Below the pieces are notes generated by a model. It was not told the DNA's origin and searched no databases. It worked only from the letters and a program-made list of their open reading frames with translations. The translations under genes and the position numbers were made by a program. Positions 8,846 to 16,393 of a stretch of DNA of 64,000 bases are shown here, in pieces (position 1 is the stretch's first letter; every line of letters begins with the position of its first letter). The stretch is from Opitutus terrae PB90-1 (GTDB lineage Bacteria > Verrucomicrobiota > Verrucomicrobiia > Opitutales > Opitutaceae), in assembly GCF_000019965.1 (NCBI RefSeq), contig NC_010571.1:5775001-5839000 (forward strand), read 5' to 3'.

Positions 8846-8849
8846 TGTT

Positions 8850-9515
8850 ATGGTCGCCTCTGCCGAAACTCGTGCGGCGCCAATGCCGCACACGTCCAGC
8901 TTCGGCAAACCAAAGTCCACGCTGCTCGCGATCTTCGCGCGGCAGCGCCGCCAGTCTTTGATCTGGTTCCTTGTCGCCATCGCCGCATGGCTATGGGCCG
9001 CTTGGGACCGCCACGTGTTGGTTGAACAACTGACGCGCAAACGGGAGGTGCTCGTGATCGACAGCCTTGGGACGTATTACGTCTCGCCGGTCGTCGACAT
9101 TCAGCACGCGAAAGATCTCCACGCCCTGCAAACGAAGTGGGCCTGCAAGGCGCTCTTCGAGCGTAATCCAGAGGGCATGGATCACCCCGAGTTGTTCAAG
9201 CAACTCTTCCTGAAGGATGCGGCCAAGACCGCGCAAACGGCGATCGACAAAACGAAGGCGGAGTTTCAGGCGAAGTCGCTCCACCAAAAGGCGGAGATCG
9301 ATCCGCCGGAAGTTCTCAGCGCGCGCGACAATTCGTTCTACACTTCCGCGAACGTGCAATTGATTCGGGTGGGAGCCTACCAGGGCACGCCGATCACCGA
9401 GGTGCTGCGCTATCGGGTGAAATTCAAATTTGTGCCGAACCCGGACATGACGCGCAACGGCCGGTTTCCAACCGCGGTTGCCGCATTCCAGGTCGAACGC
9501 GCCGAGAAGTCGTAA
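8850..9515 (+). CDS. VirB8/TrbF-like bitopic inner-membrane T4SS protein
   Basis: A 221-residue protein with a short cytoplasmic N-terminus, one membrane segment (SLIWFLVAIAAWLWAAW, residues ~37-53) and a periplasmic domain of ~165 residues, the VirB8 topology. VirB8 nucleates assembly of the inner-membrane complex and contacts VirB9/VirB10. The order VirB6, VirB8, VirB9, VirB10 is conserved here. Sequence match to VirB8 is not strong, so the call depends on topology, length and gene order. An internal ATG at 8883 is an alternative start. Confidence 0.7.
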   Translation: MVASAETRAAPMPHTSSFGKPKSTLLAIFARQRRQSLIWFLVAIAAWLWAAWDRHVLVEQLTRKREVLVIDSLGTYYVSPVVDIQHAKDLHALQTKWACKALFERNPEGMDHPELFKQLFLKDAAKTAQTAIDKTKAEFQAKSLHQKAEIDPPEVLSARDNSFYTSANVQLIRVGAYQGTPITEVLRYRVKFKFVPNPDMTRNGRFPTAVAAFQVERAEKS

Positions 9516-9527
9516 CCGGAGGTCGTC

Positions 9528-10427
9528 ATGTTGAAGGTCGCAGGAGTTTTTCTCGCAAGCGTCTCGGCGCTGACGGCGCAGACGATCCGCGAGTTCACGC
9601 TCGATCCCCATCAGGCGATCGGTTTGCCCGTGTCCCGGGAGGTAACGACGGTCACGCTGCCGGCGCCGATCACAGCGGTCGCCGGGGCGGACATGCTCAT
9701 CGAGGACGGCCGTGCTGCGGTTGAGGTCGATGAAGGCACACCGGTGCGGTTTCACGTCACGCACGCAAAAGGCACCAACTTTCTCATGGTCCGCAGCGTT
9801 CAACCGGACGCGAGCGGCACGCTCACGATCATTTTCGAGGGCTCTGCCTACGTGGTGCAGCTTCAGGCTGTCGCGGCGAATCCGGTCGCGAGCGCGATTT
9901 TCCAGCGACGTCCGACGGACATGGCGCAGAAAATTGATCGGCTGCCTGAGCCGGTGAAGTTTTCGCCGCGCGTGGGACTGAGCGTGCTCGATCGCGCTCG
10001 CGCGTATCCCGTCCTGGCGCGAGCGCTGCCCAAAGCAGTCGAAGGCGTTTCGGTGAGCGCCCAGGGCCGAAAGATTGATCTGCCTGACATCGAAATCGAG
10101 GTGCAGGAAGTCTACCGGTTCTCGCGCGAAGACGCCGTCGTTTTCCTGCTCAACCTCCGCAACAAGACAGATCAGGTGCTCGAACTCACGCCCAGCACGT
10201 TCGCGGCGCGTGTGGGCGACGAGAGATTCGAGCAGTCGATAGCGAATGGCCCGCGCGTCTTGCAGCCTGGCGAAAGCCGCGAGGCGGAATTCGCGGTAAT
10301 CGGAATGCCAGATGGAACGCGCAACGATCTGAGCGCCGACAACGCGTTCACCATCCTCGTCAATAGTTCGCCACGTTCGGCGACTACCGTCGCGGCGCCG
10401 ACAGCAACGGAAGGGCCGCAATCATGA
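9528..10427 (+). CDS. VirB9-like outer-membrane complex protein
   Basis: A 299-residue protein with a signal peptide (MLKVAGVFLASVSALTAQT) and no other membrane segment, beta-rich throughout. It lies directly before VirB10 and overlaps it by ATGA. In T4SSs this slot is VirB9/TrbG, a periplasmic beta-sandwich protein that builds the outer-membrane core complex. A GGAGG site precedes the ATG. The N-terminal half has the alternating strand pattern of secretin-like N-domains (TTVTLPAPITAVAGADMLI), so a TraK-like protein is the alternative name for the same role. Confidence 0.7.
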   Translation: MLKVAGVFLASVSALTAQTIREFTLDPHQAIGLPVSREVTTVTLPAPITAVAGADMLIEDGRAAVEVDEGTPVRFHVTHAKGTNFLMVRSVQPDASGTLTIIFEGSAYVVQLQAVAANPVASAIFQRRPTDMAQKIDRLPEPVKFSPRVGLSVLDRARAYPVLARALPKAVEGVSVSAQGRKIDLPDIEIEVQEVYRFSREDAVVFLLNLRNKTDQVLELTPSTFAARVGDERFEQSIANGPRVLQPGESREAEFAVIGMPDGTRNDLSADNAFTILVNSSPRSATTVAAPTATEGPQS

Positions 10428-11539
10428 ACCCGCGTAGACTGAAGAATTTTCTCACAAGCAGGTTCGGCATGTTCCTGGTGTTTGTTGCCGTCCTGTTCGG
10501 CGGATTGTTTGTCTACGGGCGCAACCAAGCGGAGCAAAAGCAGGCTGCGCGCCTCGCCGCATCAGCCAAAAAAGCCGAGGTCGGCAAAGTGAAAGTGCCG
10601 CTGGATGAAGGGCTGGAAAGCGGAGTGCCGCAGCAGGCGACGGTGAGTGACTCTGCGAAAGAAAATGCCGGCGGACGAATCGTCCCGTTTCGTCCGCCGC
10701 CGGCACCCACGCCGGCGCCAGCATCGGCTCCGGAACGCGCGCAGACTGAAGCGCCCGCCCGAGAGAAGCCGCCACGCAAGGTGCGCTATCAGACGTTACT
10801 CGCGGCTTACGTGCCGCCCGCGCCACGGCACGTCGATCCAGAGCCGCCGAAACGATTCCTCCCGTATGGCACGTTGCTGAAGTGCAAGTTGGTGAACACG
10901 GTCGACAGCTCGAATCTCGAAACACCTGTCATCGCGATCTTGTTGGAAGACGTATGGCAAAACGGGCAGCGCGTGATTCCGGCCAACACGCTCGTGCACG
11001 GCACCGCGAAAGCGGGGCGGATTCGCGACCGGGTGAGCGCCAACGGAACGTGGCGCTTTGTCTGGCAGGATGGACGGGAGCTCGCGTTCAACGGAGTCGC
11101 GCTCGACCGCGAATACGAGCACGACATCGACGGCTACGGAATCACGGATGGATCCGGAGGAATGAAAGGCCGGGTCCTTGCGACCGATGATCTGCAAGAA
11201 CTGAAGATGCTCGCATCCGCCGCGCTGAGCGGATTCGCGCGCGGCACCCAGGACCGCACGCAAACGGCGCTCGGCACCACGATCACGGGCTCGGTCTCGA
11301 ACGGCGTGCGCGAAGGCGTCGGCGACGTGTTCGATCTCTATGCGCAACGGACGCTGCGAGAGATCGAGGCAAATGGATACTTCGTCCGAGTGCCGGCGGG
11401 GAAGGAATTCTATGTTTACGTCACCGAATCCGTGAACCCCGAGAAGGCCAAGATCGCCGGGACGAAGGTCGAAGCGACCGCGGCGCCCACGTCCGCCTCG
11501 GAGGCTCCAACGGAGAACGGTTCGAGAGCGAAAGGATAA
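10424..11539 (+). CDS. VirB10/TrbI-like T4SS scaffold protein
   Basis: A 371-residue protein with the full VirB10 layout: short cytoplasmic N-terminus, one membrane anchor (FGMFLVFVAVLFGGLFVYG, residues ~14-32), a proline-rich periplasmic spacer (PFRPPPAPTPAPASAP, ~87-103), then a beta-barrel domain from ~150. In that domain are LPYGTLLKCKLVNTV and the VIPANTLVHG strand pair typical of VirB10/TrbI. VirB10 spans both membranes and transmits ATP-driven changes from the inner-membrane ATPases to the outer pore. Length is normal for the family. Confidence 0.88.
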   Translation: MNPRRLKNFLTSRFGMFLVFVAVLFGGLFVYGRNQAEQKQAARLAASAKKAEVGKVKVPLDEGLESGVPQQATVSDSAKENAGGRIVPFRPPPAPTPAPASAPERAQTEAPAREKPPRKVRYQTLLAAYVPPAPRHVDPEPPKRFLPYGTLLKCKLVNTVDSSNLETPVIAILLEDVWQNGQRVIPANTLVHGTAKAGRIRDRVSANGTWRFVWQDGRELAFNGVALDREYEHDIDGYGITDGSGGMKGRVLATDDLQELKMLASAALSGFARGTQDRTQTALGTTITGSVSNGVREGVGDVFDLYAQRTLREIEANGYFVRVPAGKEFYVYVTESVNPEKAKIAGTKVEATAAPTSASEAPTENGSRAKG

Positions 11540-11542
11540 GCC

Positions 11543-12118
11543 ATGCGAAATTACTGGATTCTAGTCGCAGCGGTTACGGTGACGGGATGCGCGACTCACC
11601 GTCCCGTCGCCAGCATCACGCCTGCCGTGACGTCTTCTCCAAAGCCGTTGGTGCGGGAGGCCGGAGCGACGCGCGTCGTTGAGACACGCTACGAGGTGAG
11701 AAGCTATCGCGATCCCGATGACCCGCGCGTGCGCCACGATGCTCACGCCGTCTACAGAGCGACGCGAGTGCCAGCACAAATTGAGGCGCTGGAAACAACG
11801 CCTCGAAACAAGGCCGCACCGATCAGCTACGCGCCGTTGCCGCCGAGTGCGGAGCTGGCGGCGGAAATCGCGACGCAAAAGGAAATCGGCGCCGAGCTGC
11901 GCGCGATTCGGTCGCGCATGGCTTCGGTCGAACAGCAGGCACGAGCGCAGCTCGGGACTCTGGCCGATCAGACCGAGGAGACCGTGAACCTCCGCAGACA
12001 ACTCGAGGAGGAGCGCACGCGAGTCCGAGAACTCGAATCGAAGGTGAGCGAACATGTGGCAGCTCCTCCCGCGATGCCGTCACCGCAGATGGCGTCCGGA
12101 ACTGATCCGAAATGGTGA
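11543..12118 (+). CDS. Coiled-coil lipoprotein after VirB10
   Basis: A 191-residue protein with a lipoprotein signal ending VTVTGC (Cys at ~16), an unstructured middle, and a long coiled-coil helix from ~95 to 170 (TVNLRRQLEEERTRVRELES). It starts 3 bases after the virB10 stop behind an AAAGGA site, so it belongs to the operon. It probably sits in the outer membrane with the coil projecting into the periplasm. Together with the glycine-zipper lipoprotein it is a candidate for stabilising the VirB9/VirB10 ring. No named family is recognised. Confidence 0.6.
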   Translation: MRNYWILVAAVTVTGCATHRPVASITPAVTSSPKPLVREAGATRVVETRYEVRSYRDPDDPRVRHDAHAVYRATRVPAQIEALETTPRNKAAPISYAPLPPSAELAAEIATQKEIGAELRAIRSRMASVEQQARAQLGTLADQTEETVNLRRQLEEERTRVRELESKVSEHVAAPPAMPSPQMASGTDPKW

Positions 12119-12124
12119 AGCGTC

Positions 12125-13054
12125 ATGAGCGCGACGAACCCAACAATCGAAAGACTCCGCACGCTGCCTGCCCGTCTGCAAGAGCTGGTCATCGGTCAGG
12201 AGACGGCGGTTGCGACCGTGTGCGAGCGGCTTCAGCATGGAGAACTCGGCCTCACCACGCCCGGTCGGCCGAAGGCGAGTTTTCTCTTTCTCGGGCCGAC
12301 AGGGGTCGGGAAAACCGAACTCTCGTTGCAGTTCACGCATGACCTCCTCGGGCCGAACAAATTTGTCCGACTGGACATGTCGGAATACCAGACGAAGGAA
12401 AGTGTCGTATTGCTCCTGGGAAAGTCGGCGAAAAAGCAGGGGCGGATTGCTGAAGGTCACGACACGTGCGGCGGCATCGGCACGCTGTTGTTCGACGAGA
12501 TCGAAAAGGCCCATCGCGAAGTGCTGGACGTGTTGCTGCAACTCCTCGATGCGGGACGCCTTACGACAGGCGCGAACCGCGTCCTGGATTTTTCGCGCTG
12601 GTATATCGTCCTCACGAGCAACATCGGGGCGCAACGCATCATGGCCATGAGGAAGTCGAAATACGAGACGATGGAGCGGCTCGTGCGGCAGGATGCGCAA
12701 CGGGAACTGCGTCCCGAAATCCTCGGGCGCATCACAGCCTCCATTGTCTTCGACAAGCTCGGTTACGACATCCAATGCCGTATCGCCGAAGGAATGGTTC
12801 AGCGCGAACTCAGCTCGCACCGCGCGCGCGGCTACCTGATGAACGCAGGCGCCGGGGTGCTCGAAGCGATCATCCAGCGCGGCTACAATGACCGCTTGGG
12901 CGCGCGGCCGATGCGTGACGCGGTGGAGCTGCTGGTGCGCAACGCCCTTTCGGAGAATTTACTCAACGGAGGTCGCGGGATCGGTGAGCTGCGAGGCCAC
13001 CCGACCGGAACCAAACTGGAATTGCTGCCGACCGCGACGGCAGCGGCAGCATGA
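12125..13054 (+). CDS. Single-domain ClpB/ClpA D2-like AAA+ ATPase in T4SS operon
   Basis: A 309-residue protein made of one Clp/Hsp100 D2-type AAA+ module plus the small C-terminal domain. Visible motifs are Walker A GPTGVGKT (57-64), Walker B LLFDEIEKAH (121-130), sensor-1 TSN (164-166), arginine-finger region RPEILGR (196-202) and sensor-2 GARPMR (259-264). It lacks the Clp N-domain, D1 and middle domain. The stretch that holds the aromatic pore loop (GYVG) in ClpB D2 reads here GKSAKKQGRIAEGHDTCGG, with no aromatic residue, so ordinary substrate threading is doubtful. It is the only operon ATPase besides VirB4, and no VirB11 is present. Confidence 0.85.
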   Translation: MSATNPTIERLRTLPARLQELVIGQETAVATVCERLQHGELGLTTPGRPKASFLFLGPTGVGKTELSLQFTHDLLGPNKFVRLDMSEYQTKESVVLLLGKSAKKQGRIAEGHDTCGGIGTLLFDEIEKAHREVLDVLLQLLDAGRLTTGANRVLDFSRWYIVLTSNIGAQRIMAMRKSKYETMERLVRQDAQRELRPEILGRITASIVFDKLGYDIQCRIAEGMVQRELSSHRARGYLMNAGAGVLEAIIQRGYNDRLGARPMRDAVELLVRNALSENLLNGGRGIGELRGHPTGTKLELLPTATAAAA

Positions 13055-13067
13055 AAGGGAAGTCGTC

Positions 13068-13838
13068 ATGTCTCACGGTGCTCAACTACGGATTGTCATT
13101 TTGAAATGGGACCGCCTCTACGGTGATCTGATTCGACGCCACATTTGGGATGTTTGGCCCAACGCGGTCGTTTGCGTGTTCCAGCATGGAATCGACGCGC
13201 TGGCCGATATTCAGGATGCGGTGCCGGACTTGTTCGTGACCGGCGTGTCGATCGACGACATGGATGGCCTCGAACACTGCGAACCGTTCATTGAAACGTC
13301 GCTGCCGATCCTCGTCGTGACGTCGCGACCGAACACCCGCATGTTCGAGATGCTCCGTGGTATTCGCTACGATGGCATCTTCGACGGCTCTACGGAAGGA
13401 ATGGATCACCTGCCGGTGGCGCTGCGCCATGTCGTCAATCGCCGTCCCTACATCAGTCCATCGATGCTCCCTTTTTTGAAGGAGCGTAAGAGCACCACGC
13501 TGGAAGATCTGACGGAACGCGAGCAGGTGGTTCTCTCCGTGATTGGCGACGGCTCCGACAACAAACAGGCGAGCGAACGGCTTGGCATCTCGCGTTACAC
13601 GGTGTTGACGCACCGCGAATCGATCATGCGCAAGCTCGACCTCCATCATTCGAGAGAGCTGATGCAATATGCGCTGGTGCACGGCTACGTGGTGATCACA
13701 GCCAAGGGAATTTACCGCCCTGGCTTTCAACGGCGGCTCGGCATTGGAGAGCGCCGACATGGGCGTGAGTCGGGATCGAAGGCAGCCGGTCGGGCGGACG
13801 CGAACGGCCGCGCAGCGCCAGCGGTGTTCGATCAGTAG
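13068..13838 (+). CDS. LuxR-family regulator with degenerate receiver domain
   Basis: A 256-residue protein whose ATG at 13068 follows GGGAAG, 13 bases after the AAA+ gene. Residues ~7-125 have the length and strand-helix rhythm of a response-regulator receiver. The phospho-acceptor Asp is replaced by Gly59 in PDLFVTGVSIDDMDG, and the conserved Lys region reads DGIFDGS. Residues 148-206 are a clear LuxR/NarL helix-turn-helix (LTEREQVVLSVIGDGSDNKQ then GISRYTVLTHRESIMRKL). It probably controls transcription of the mobile element independently of phosphorylation. It ends the T4SS operon. Confidence 0.82.
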   Translation: MSHGAQLRIVILKWDRLYGDLIRRHIWDVWPNAVVCVFQHGIDALADIQDAVPDLFVTGVSIDDMDGLEHCEPFIETSLPILVVTSRPNTRMFEMLRGIRYDGIFDGSTEGMDHLPVALRHVVNRRPYISPSMLPFLKERKSTTLEDLTEREQVVLSVIGDGSDNKQASERLGISRYTVLTHRESIMRKLDLHHSRELMQYALVHGYVVITAKGIYRPGFQRRLGIGERRHGRESGSKAAGRADANGRAAPAVFDQ

Positions 13839-13882
13839 CTGGGTTTGTGAGCTTGGTGACGTGCGCCGATGCAAAATTGAAA

Positions 13883-13906
13883 AGCGGCCGGTTTGCACCG
13901 GCCGCT
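13883..13906 (-). terminator. Rho-independent terminator
   Basis: A perfect 10-bp stem (AGCGGCCGGT / ACCGGCCGCT) with loop TTGC. On the minus strand it is followed by TTTCAATTTT, so it would stop transcription of the minus-strand gene ending at 13925. It may also insulate that gene from the convergent T4SS operon. Confidence 0.8.
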
Positions 13907-13924
13907 GGGGACGAGTCAGTCGCC

Positions 13925-14221
13925 TCATGCCTCGGCTCGGAGTTCCGCGAGCCGCTCGAAGATGAACGTGTGGGCGCGGTCGGCGAGCTTAGCGACCAAC
14001 GGCAGGTCGTCGCGTCCGAAGCTGTCGGTGTCGTGCGGCTGCTTGTCCTCGCCGGTGTAGACCCGTGCGAAGGTCACGTTGAAGAACTTCTTCCGGTCGG
14101 CTTCGTTTTCCCAAACGGCGGCTTTGATCCGGCCGAGGCGGAAGGTTTGCACCGGGAGCTGTTTCGCACTGGAGGGGACGTTGCTGGCTGGCGTGGCGGT
14201 CTGAGCGTTTTTGGAGGGCAT
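13925..14221 (-). CDS. Small conserved mobile-element protein with SFGRDDL motif
   Basis: A 98-residue soluble protein. ATG at 14221 follows AAAAGGAAC on the minus strand. The N-terminal ~30 residues are polar and low-complexity. The core reads FRLGRIKAAVWENEADRK, then FNVTFARVY and DSFGRDDLPLVAKLADRAHT. I recall this pattern (LGRI..IW.NE, NVTF.R.Y, DSFGRDDL) from short uncharacterised proteins of planctomycetes and verrucomicrobia; no function is known to me. The beta-rich core could be a small nucleic-acid-binding fold, which is speculation. It has its own terminator and lies in the accessory end of the element. Confidence 0.75.
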   Translation of the reverse strand: MPSKNAQTATPASNVPSSAKQLPVQTFRLGRIKAAVWENEADRKKFFNVTFARVYTGEDKQPHDTDSFGRDDLPLVAKLADRAHTFIFERLAELRAEA

Positions 14222-14408
14222 GATAGTTCCTTTTGATTTGTGAGGAGCGGGATTGCTCTCTCGCCCCGAGGCGGGGGAGCCGACCGGCGCGAGGGGACAG
14301 TTTGGGGGATTCCTTTCAAGGAGCACCGAAATGGCCGGGTCCGCTTGCGGCGCGCCGGTGGGAGGTTCCGCCAGAGAGAGCAATCATGCTCCCGCAAAAG
14401 GAACGATC
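14222..14408. repeat. Long imperfect inverted repeat
   Basis: The arm 14222-14290 and the reverse complement of 14351-14408 share GATxGTTCCTTTTG, then GGAGCxxGATTGCTCTCTC, then GGCGG and ACCGGCGCG in the same order with small indels. The ~60-bp loop holds no obvious gene. The left arm carries the ribosome-binding site of the gene at 13925-14221. It could be an oriT-type or regulatory structure, or a relic of an inverted duplication of a gene leader. Confidence 0.7.
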
Positions 14409-14460
14409 CGCGCAGCGGAATTGCCGCCACAAACGCGGGCGCAACGCAGGCACGAACCCA

Positions 14461-14733
14461 TCATGTGCGTGTAGTGCGCAAACGTGCTTGGCCGGATGAT
14501 TGCCGCTGGGGAAACGAAACCGGCTGAAGTTCTCGGTGACGTCGCGTCGAACCGGCGAGGCAGCGCAACGATACCACGGTGACGGCGACCACGCGCAGGC
14601 CTGCTCGCACGCCCGCACGTTTTTTCGAGGCGCAGCGGAAGGATCGAGGCTTGAGGCGACTGGCTCGCCTTCCGCCGGCATCTCGGCTGCGACTATTGGC
14701 GATGGCGCACGCGATTGTTTCGGTGAGCATCAT
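14461..14733 (-). CDS. Possible small basic protein (90 aa)
   Basis: The frame begins with ATG at 14733, overlapping the stop of the upstream minus-strand gene by ATGA, the same coupling used throughout this element. The predicted product is very basic, with a central hydrophobic stretch (VRAGLRVVAVTVVSLRCL). Composition is not convincing and no family is recognised, so it may be non-coding. Confidence 0.3.
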   Translation of the reverse strand: MMLTETIACAIANSRSRDAGGRRASRLKPRSFRCASKKRAGVRAGLRVVAVTVVSLRCLAGSTRRHRELQPVSFPQRQSSGQARLRTTRT

Positions 14734-14942
14734 TTTGCGAATGCCTTCAGCCGGGCGTTCAGGACTTTGATATCGATTTCAGCGCCCGCGGCGGTTGCGC
14801 GTGCTTTCGCGAGTCGAACTTCGGCCTGAAGCAGTTCGTGCTTCAGGCGGGTCAGCTCATCGGGGCTCACGGCGGATCGAACGGACCGCGTTGAGCGGGC
14901 CGAAAGATCGAGTTGGGATGGTTCAGAGTTTCCGTTGTTCAT
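14730..14942 (-). CDS. Small coiled-coil protein (70 aa)
   Basis: ATG at 14942 is preceded on the minus strand by AGGAAC at suitable distance. Residues ~26-68 form one charged helix with heptad-like spacing (TRLKHELLQAEVRLAKARAT), suggesting a dimeric coiled coil. There is no signal peptide or membrane segment. It lies among minus-strand accessory genes at the end of the element. Function is unknown. Confidence 0.5.
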   Translation of the reverse strand: MNNGNSEPSQLDLSARSTRSVRSAVSPDELTRLKHELLQAEVRLAKARATAAGAEIDIKVLNARLKAFAK

Positions 14943-15052
14943 GTATTGTTCCTGTCTTGGCGTGCTGGACCGGTTGGTGATTTAATGGAGAATGAGAGCA
15001 CGTGGGCGGCAGTGAGACGCCGCCCATGTTGACGGCCGTAGGGGCCTACTTC

Positions 15053-15427
15053 TCACACGGCCATCCGAAGGCGATTGGTGATGGCCTGTTCGAGTTGCTC
15101 ACGTTCCGCGATATGGGACGCCACGAGAGCGAGCGCCGGATCGTAGAAGACATTCGAACGATGCCGCACCGCGAATCCCATTCGCGTCGTCTCCACCTGC
15201 CACTCGGCAGAGGCGGCGACCCGCATCTCGGTGTGATCCCAAAGCCTCACCCCGCCGCCTTCGAATGCTGGCGTCGTTTGAAGAAATGAGGCGACGGCAT
15301 CCTCCGGCGAAACGACGGACGGGCCGTGGTTGTGGTGCAGGCCGTTCTTCGCCTGGCGATAGACTTGATAGCGATGCGGTGTCGCTGACGGCGGCTCCGC
15401 GAGAAGTGATGTCACTGTATTTGTCAT
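15053..15427 (-). CDS. Hypothetical accessory protein (124 aa)
   Basis: ATG at 15427 follows a strong GGAGGAAT site on the minus strand. The product is a soluble mixed alpha/beta protein. Residues ~20-90 carry VYRQAKNGLHHNHGPSVVSP and LWDHTEMRVAASAEWQVET. The C-terminal helix (ALALVASHIAEREQLEQAI) is amphipathic. No family or function is recognised. With the divergent HTH gene at 15617 it shares a ~190-bp intergenic region rich in repeats, so its expression may be controlled there. Confidence 0.6.
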   Translation of the reverse strand: MTNTVTSLLAEPPSATPHRYQVYRQAKNGLHHNHGPSVVSPEDAVASFLQTTPAFEGGGVRLWDHTEMRVAASAEWQVETTRMGFAVRHRSNVFYDPALALVASHIAEREQLEQAITNRLRMAV

Positions 15428-15505
15428 GTGGATTCCTCCGATTCAGGTTTCTCTGAACGAGGTGAACATCGTGCCTCACACGCATCGCGCACAAGTGCCC
15501 GCGTC

Positions 15506-15590
15506 TGCTGAAATCGCAGCATCGCGCCTGCTGCGATTGCAGTAGCCGGCCTACGACGATTTCAGCAGGGGCGCAGACTTGCTGAGATCG
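15506..15590. promoter_or_regulatory. Iteron-like repeats between divergent genes
   Basis: TGCTGAAATCG occurs at 15506-15516, its exact reverse complement CGATTTCAGCA at 15557-15567, and a one-mismatch direct copy TGCTGAGATCG at 15580-15590. A weaker copy (CGATTGCAG) lies at 15534-15542. The cluster is just upstream of the HTH gene starting at 15617. Likely roles are binding sites for that protein (autoregulation) or recombination-accessory sites. Confidence 0.65.
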
Positions 15591-15616
15591 CCACGACCAC
15601 AAATTTCAGCTCCATC

Positions 15617-15967
15617 ATGAATACGACAAGCCGCGCGATTCTACAGACGGTGCTGGCAACCGATACCGCGCTTGCTCTGGTTGAGCGGAATGCGATTCAG
15701 CAGCTCGTCGATGGACGGATTGAGGAGCCCGCTACCCGTAGGCCGATGGGAGAGCGCCTTCTCTTAACACAAAAGAACGTGGCGACGCTTCTAAGCGTGA
15801 GCCGGGTGACGGTGTGGCGGCTTACGAAGGAGAGCGTGCTGCATCCCGTGGAAATTATGCCAGGCACATGGCGCTATCCCTTGGACGAAGTGGAAAATCT
15901 TTCGCGTTCTGGTTGGAAAAGCGATCAACGGGCGCCGGTCGACATTCCGCAGCGTTTGTCAGCCTGA
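15617..15967 (+). CDS. Excisionase/AlpA-like helix-turn-helix protein
   Basis: A 116-residue DNA-binding protein. Residues ~47-98 form an HTH_17/MerR-like winged helix of excisionase type: LLLTQKNVATLLSVSRVTVW, then a wing and WRYPLDEVENL. Such proteins bend DNA at attachment sites and direct integrase toward excision, or act as regulators (AlpA type). Location near the presumed right end of the element supports an excision or regulatory role. No integrase gene is visible in the window. Iteron-like repeats lie immediately upstream. Confidence 0.72.
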   Translation: MNTTSRAILQTVLATDTALALVERNAIQQLVDGRIEEPATRRPMGERLLLTQKNVATLLSVSRVTVWRLTKESVLHPVEIMPGTWRYPLDEVENLSRSGWKSDQRAPVDIPQRLSA

Positions 15968-16393
15968 TGAGCGATCACGGATCAATGCGGGCCAACACCA
16001 CTCCTGTGGCCGCAAGCAGTCGAAGTTTTTCGCGAAGCAGTTGCGGCAGGTAGCGATTTTGCCTCGGCCCCTTCGCGTTCTTGGGCGAGCACGTGCTAGG
16101 AGGTTCGCAACGTTTCAAGGTGCGGCGGAAACCGTAGAGAAGTCTTGGATCAACGTCCGCTACGGCATCTGCTTGAAGAACGGCACAGGAGCGGATTCTT
16201 CCCGTGTCCCAAGCTACACACGGCTGCTGCCGTCCCGCAGGGTGCCAAGAGGAGAAAAAGCGTTTGCGCCGCTCCGAAATCGAGAAAAGGTGGGTCCTGA
16301 ATTGGGGCCAACGTTTCACAAAACGTCTGGAAGTTACCCCGAGTTAACCAAACCAATGCGGTCAGTCGCAAATCACGTAACCCACTCAACAAG
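15968..16393. other. Gene-free stretch, probable element/chromosome junction
   Basis: About 425 bases with open frames on both strands but none with convincing composition, start site or family. The right end of the conjugative element probably lies here, because mobile-element genes stop at 15967 and a chromosomal tRNA with its terminator starts at 16394. No attachment-site repeat can be recognised without the other end. Confidence 0.5.

Noticed and set aside
8991-10421. 476-codon minus-strand frame opposite VirB8/VirB9 genes
   Set aside because: Antisense to the T4SS operon with its coupled starts and ribosome-binding sites; no motifs.
15975-16319. Possible 114-aa protein on the minus strand, considered as an integrase remnant
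   Set aside because: No tyrosine-recombinase motif (R..HxxR..Y) in any frame here; no start signal and poor composition.
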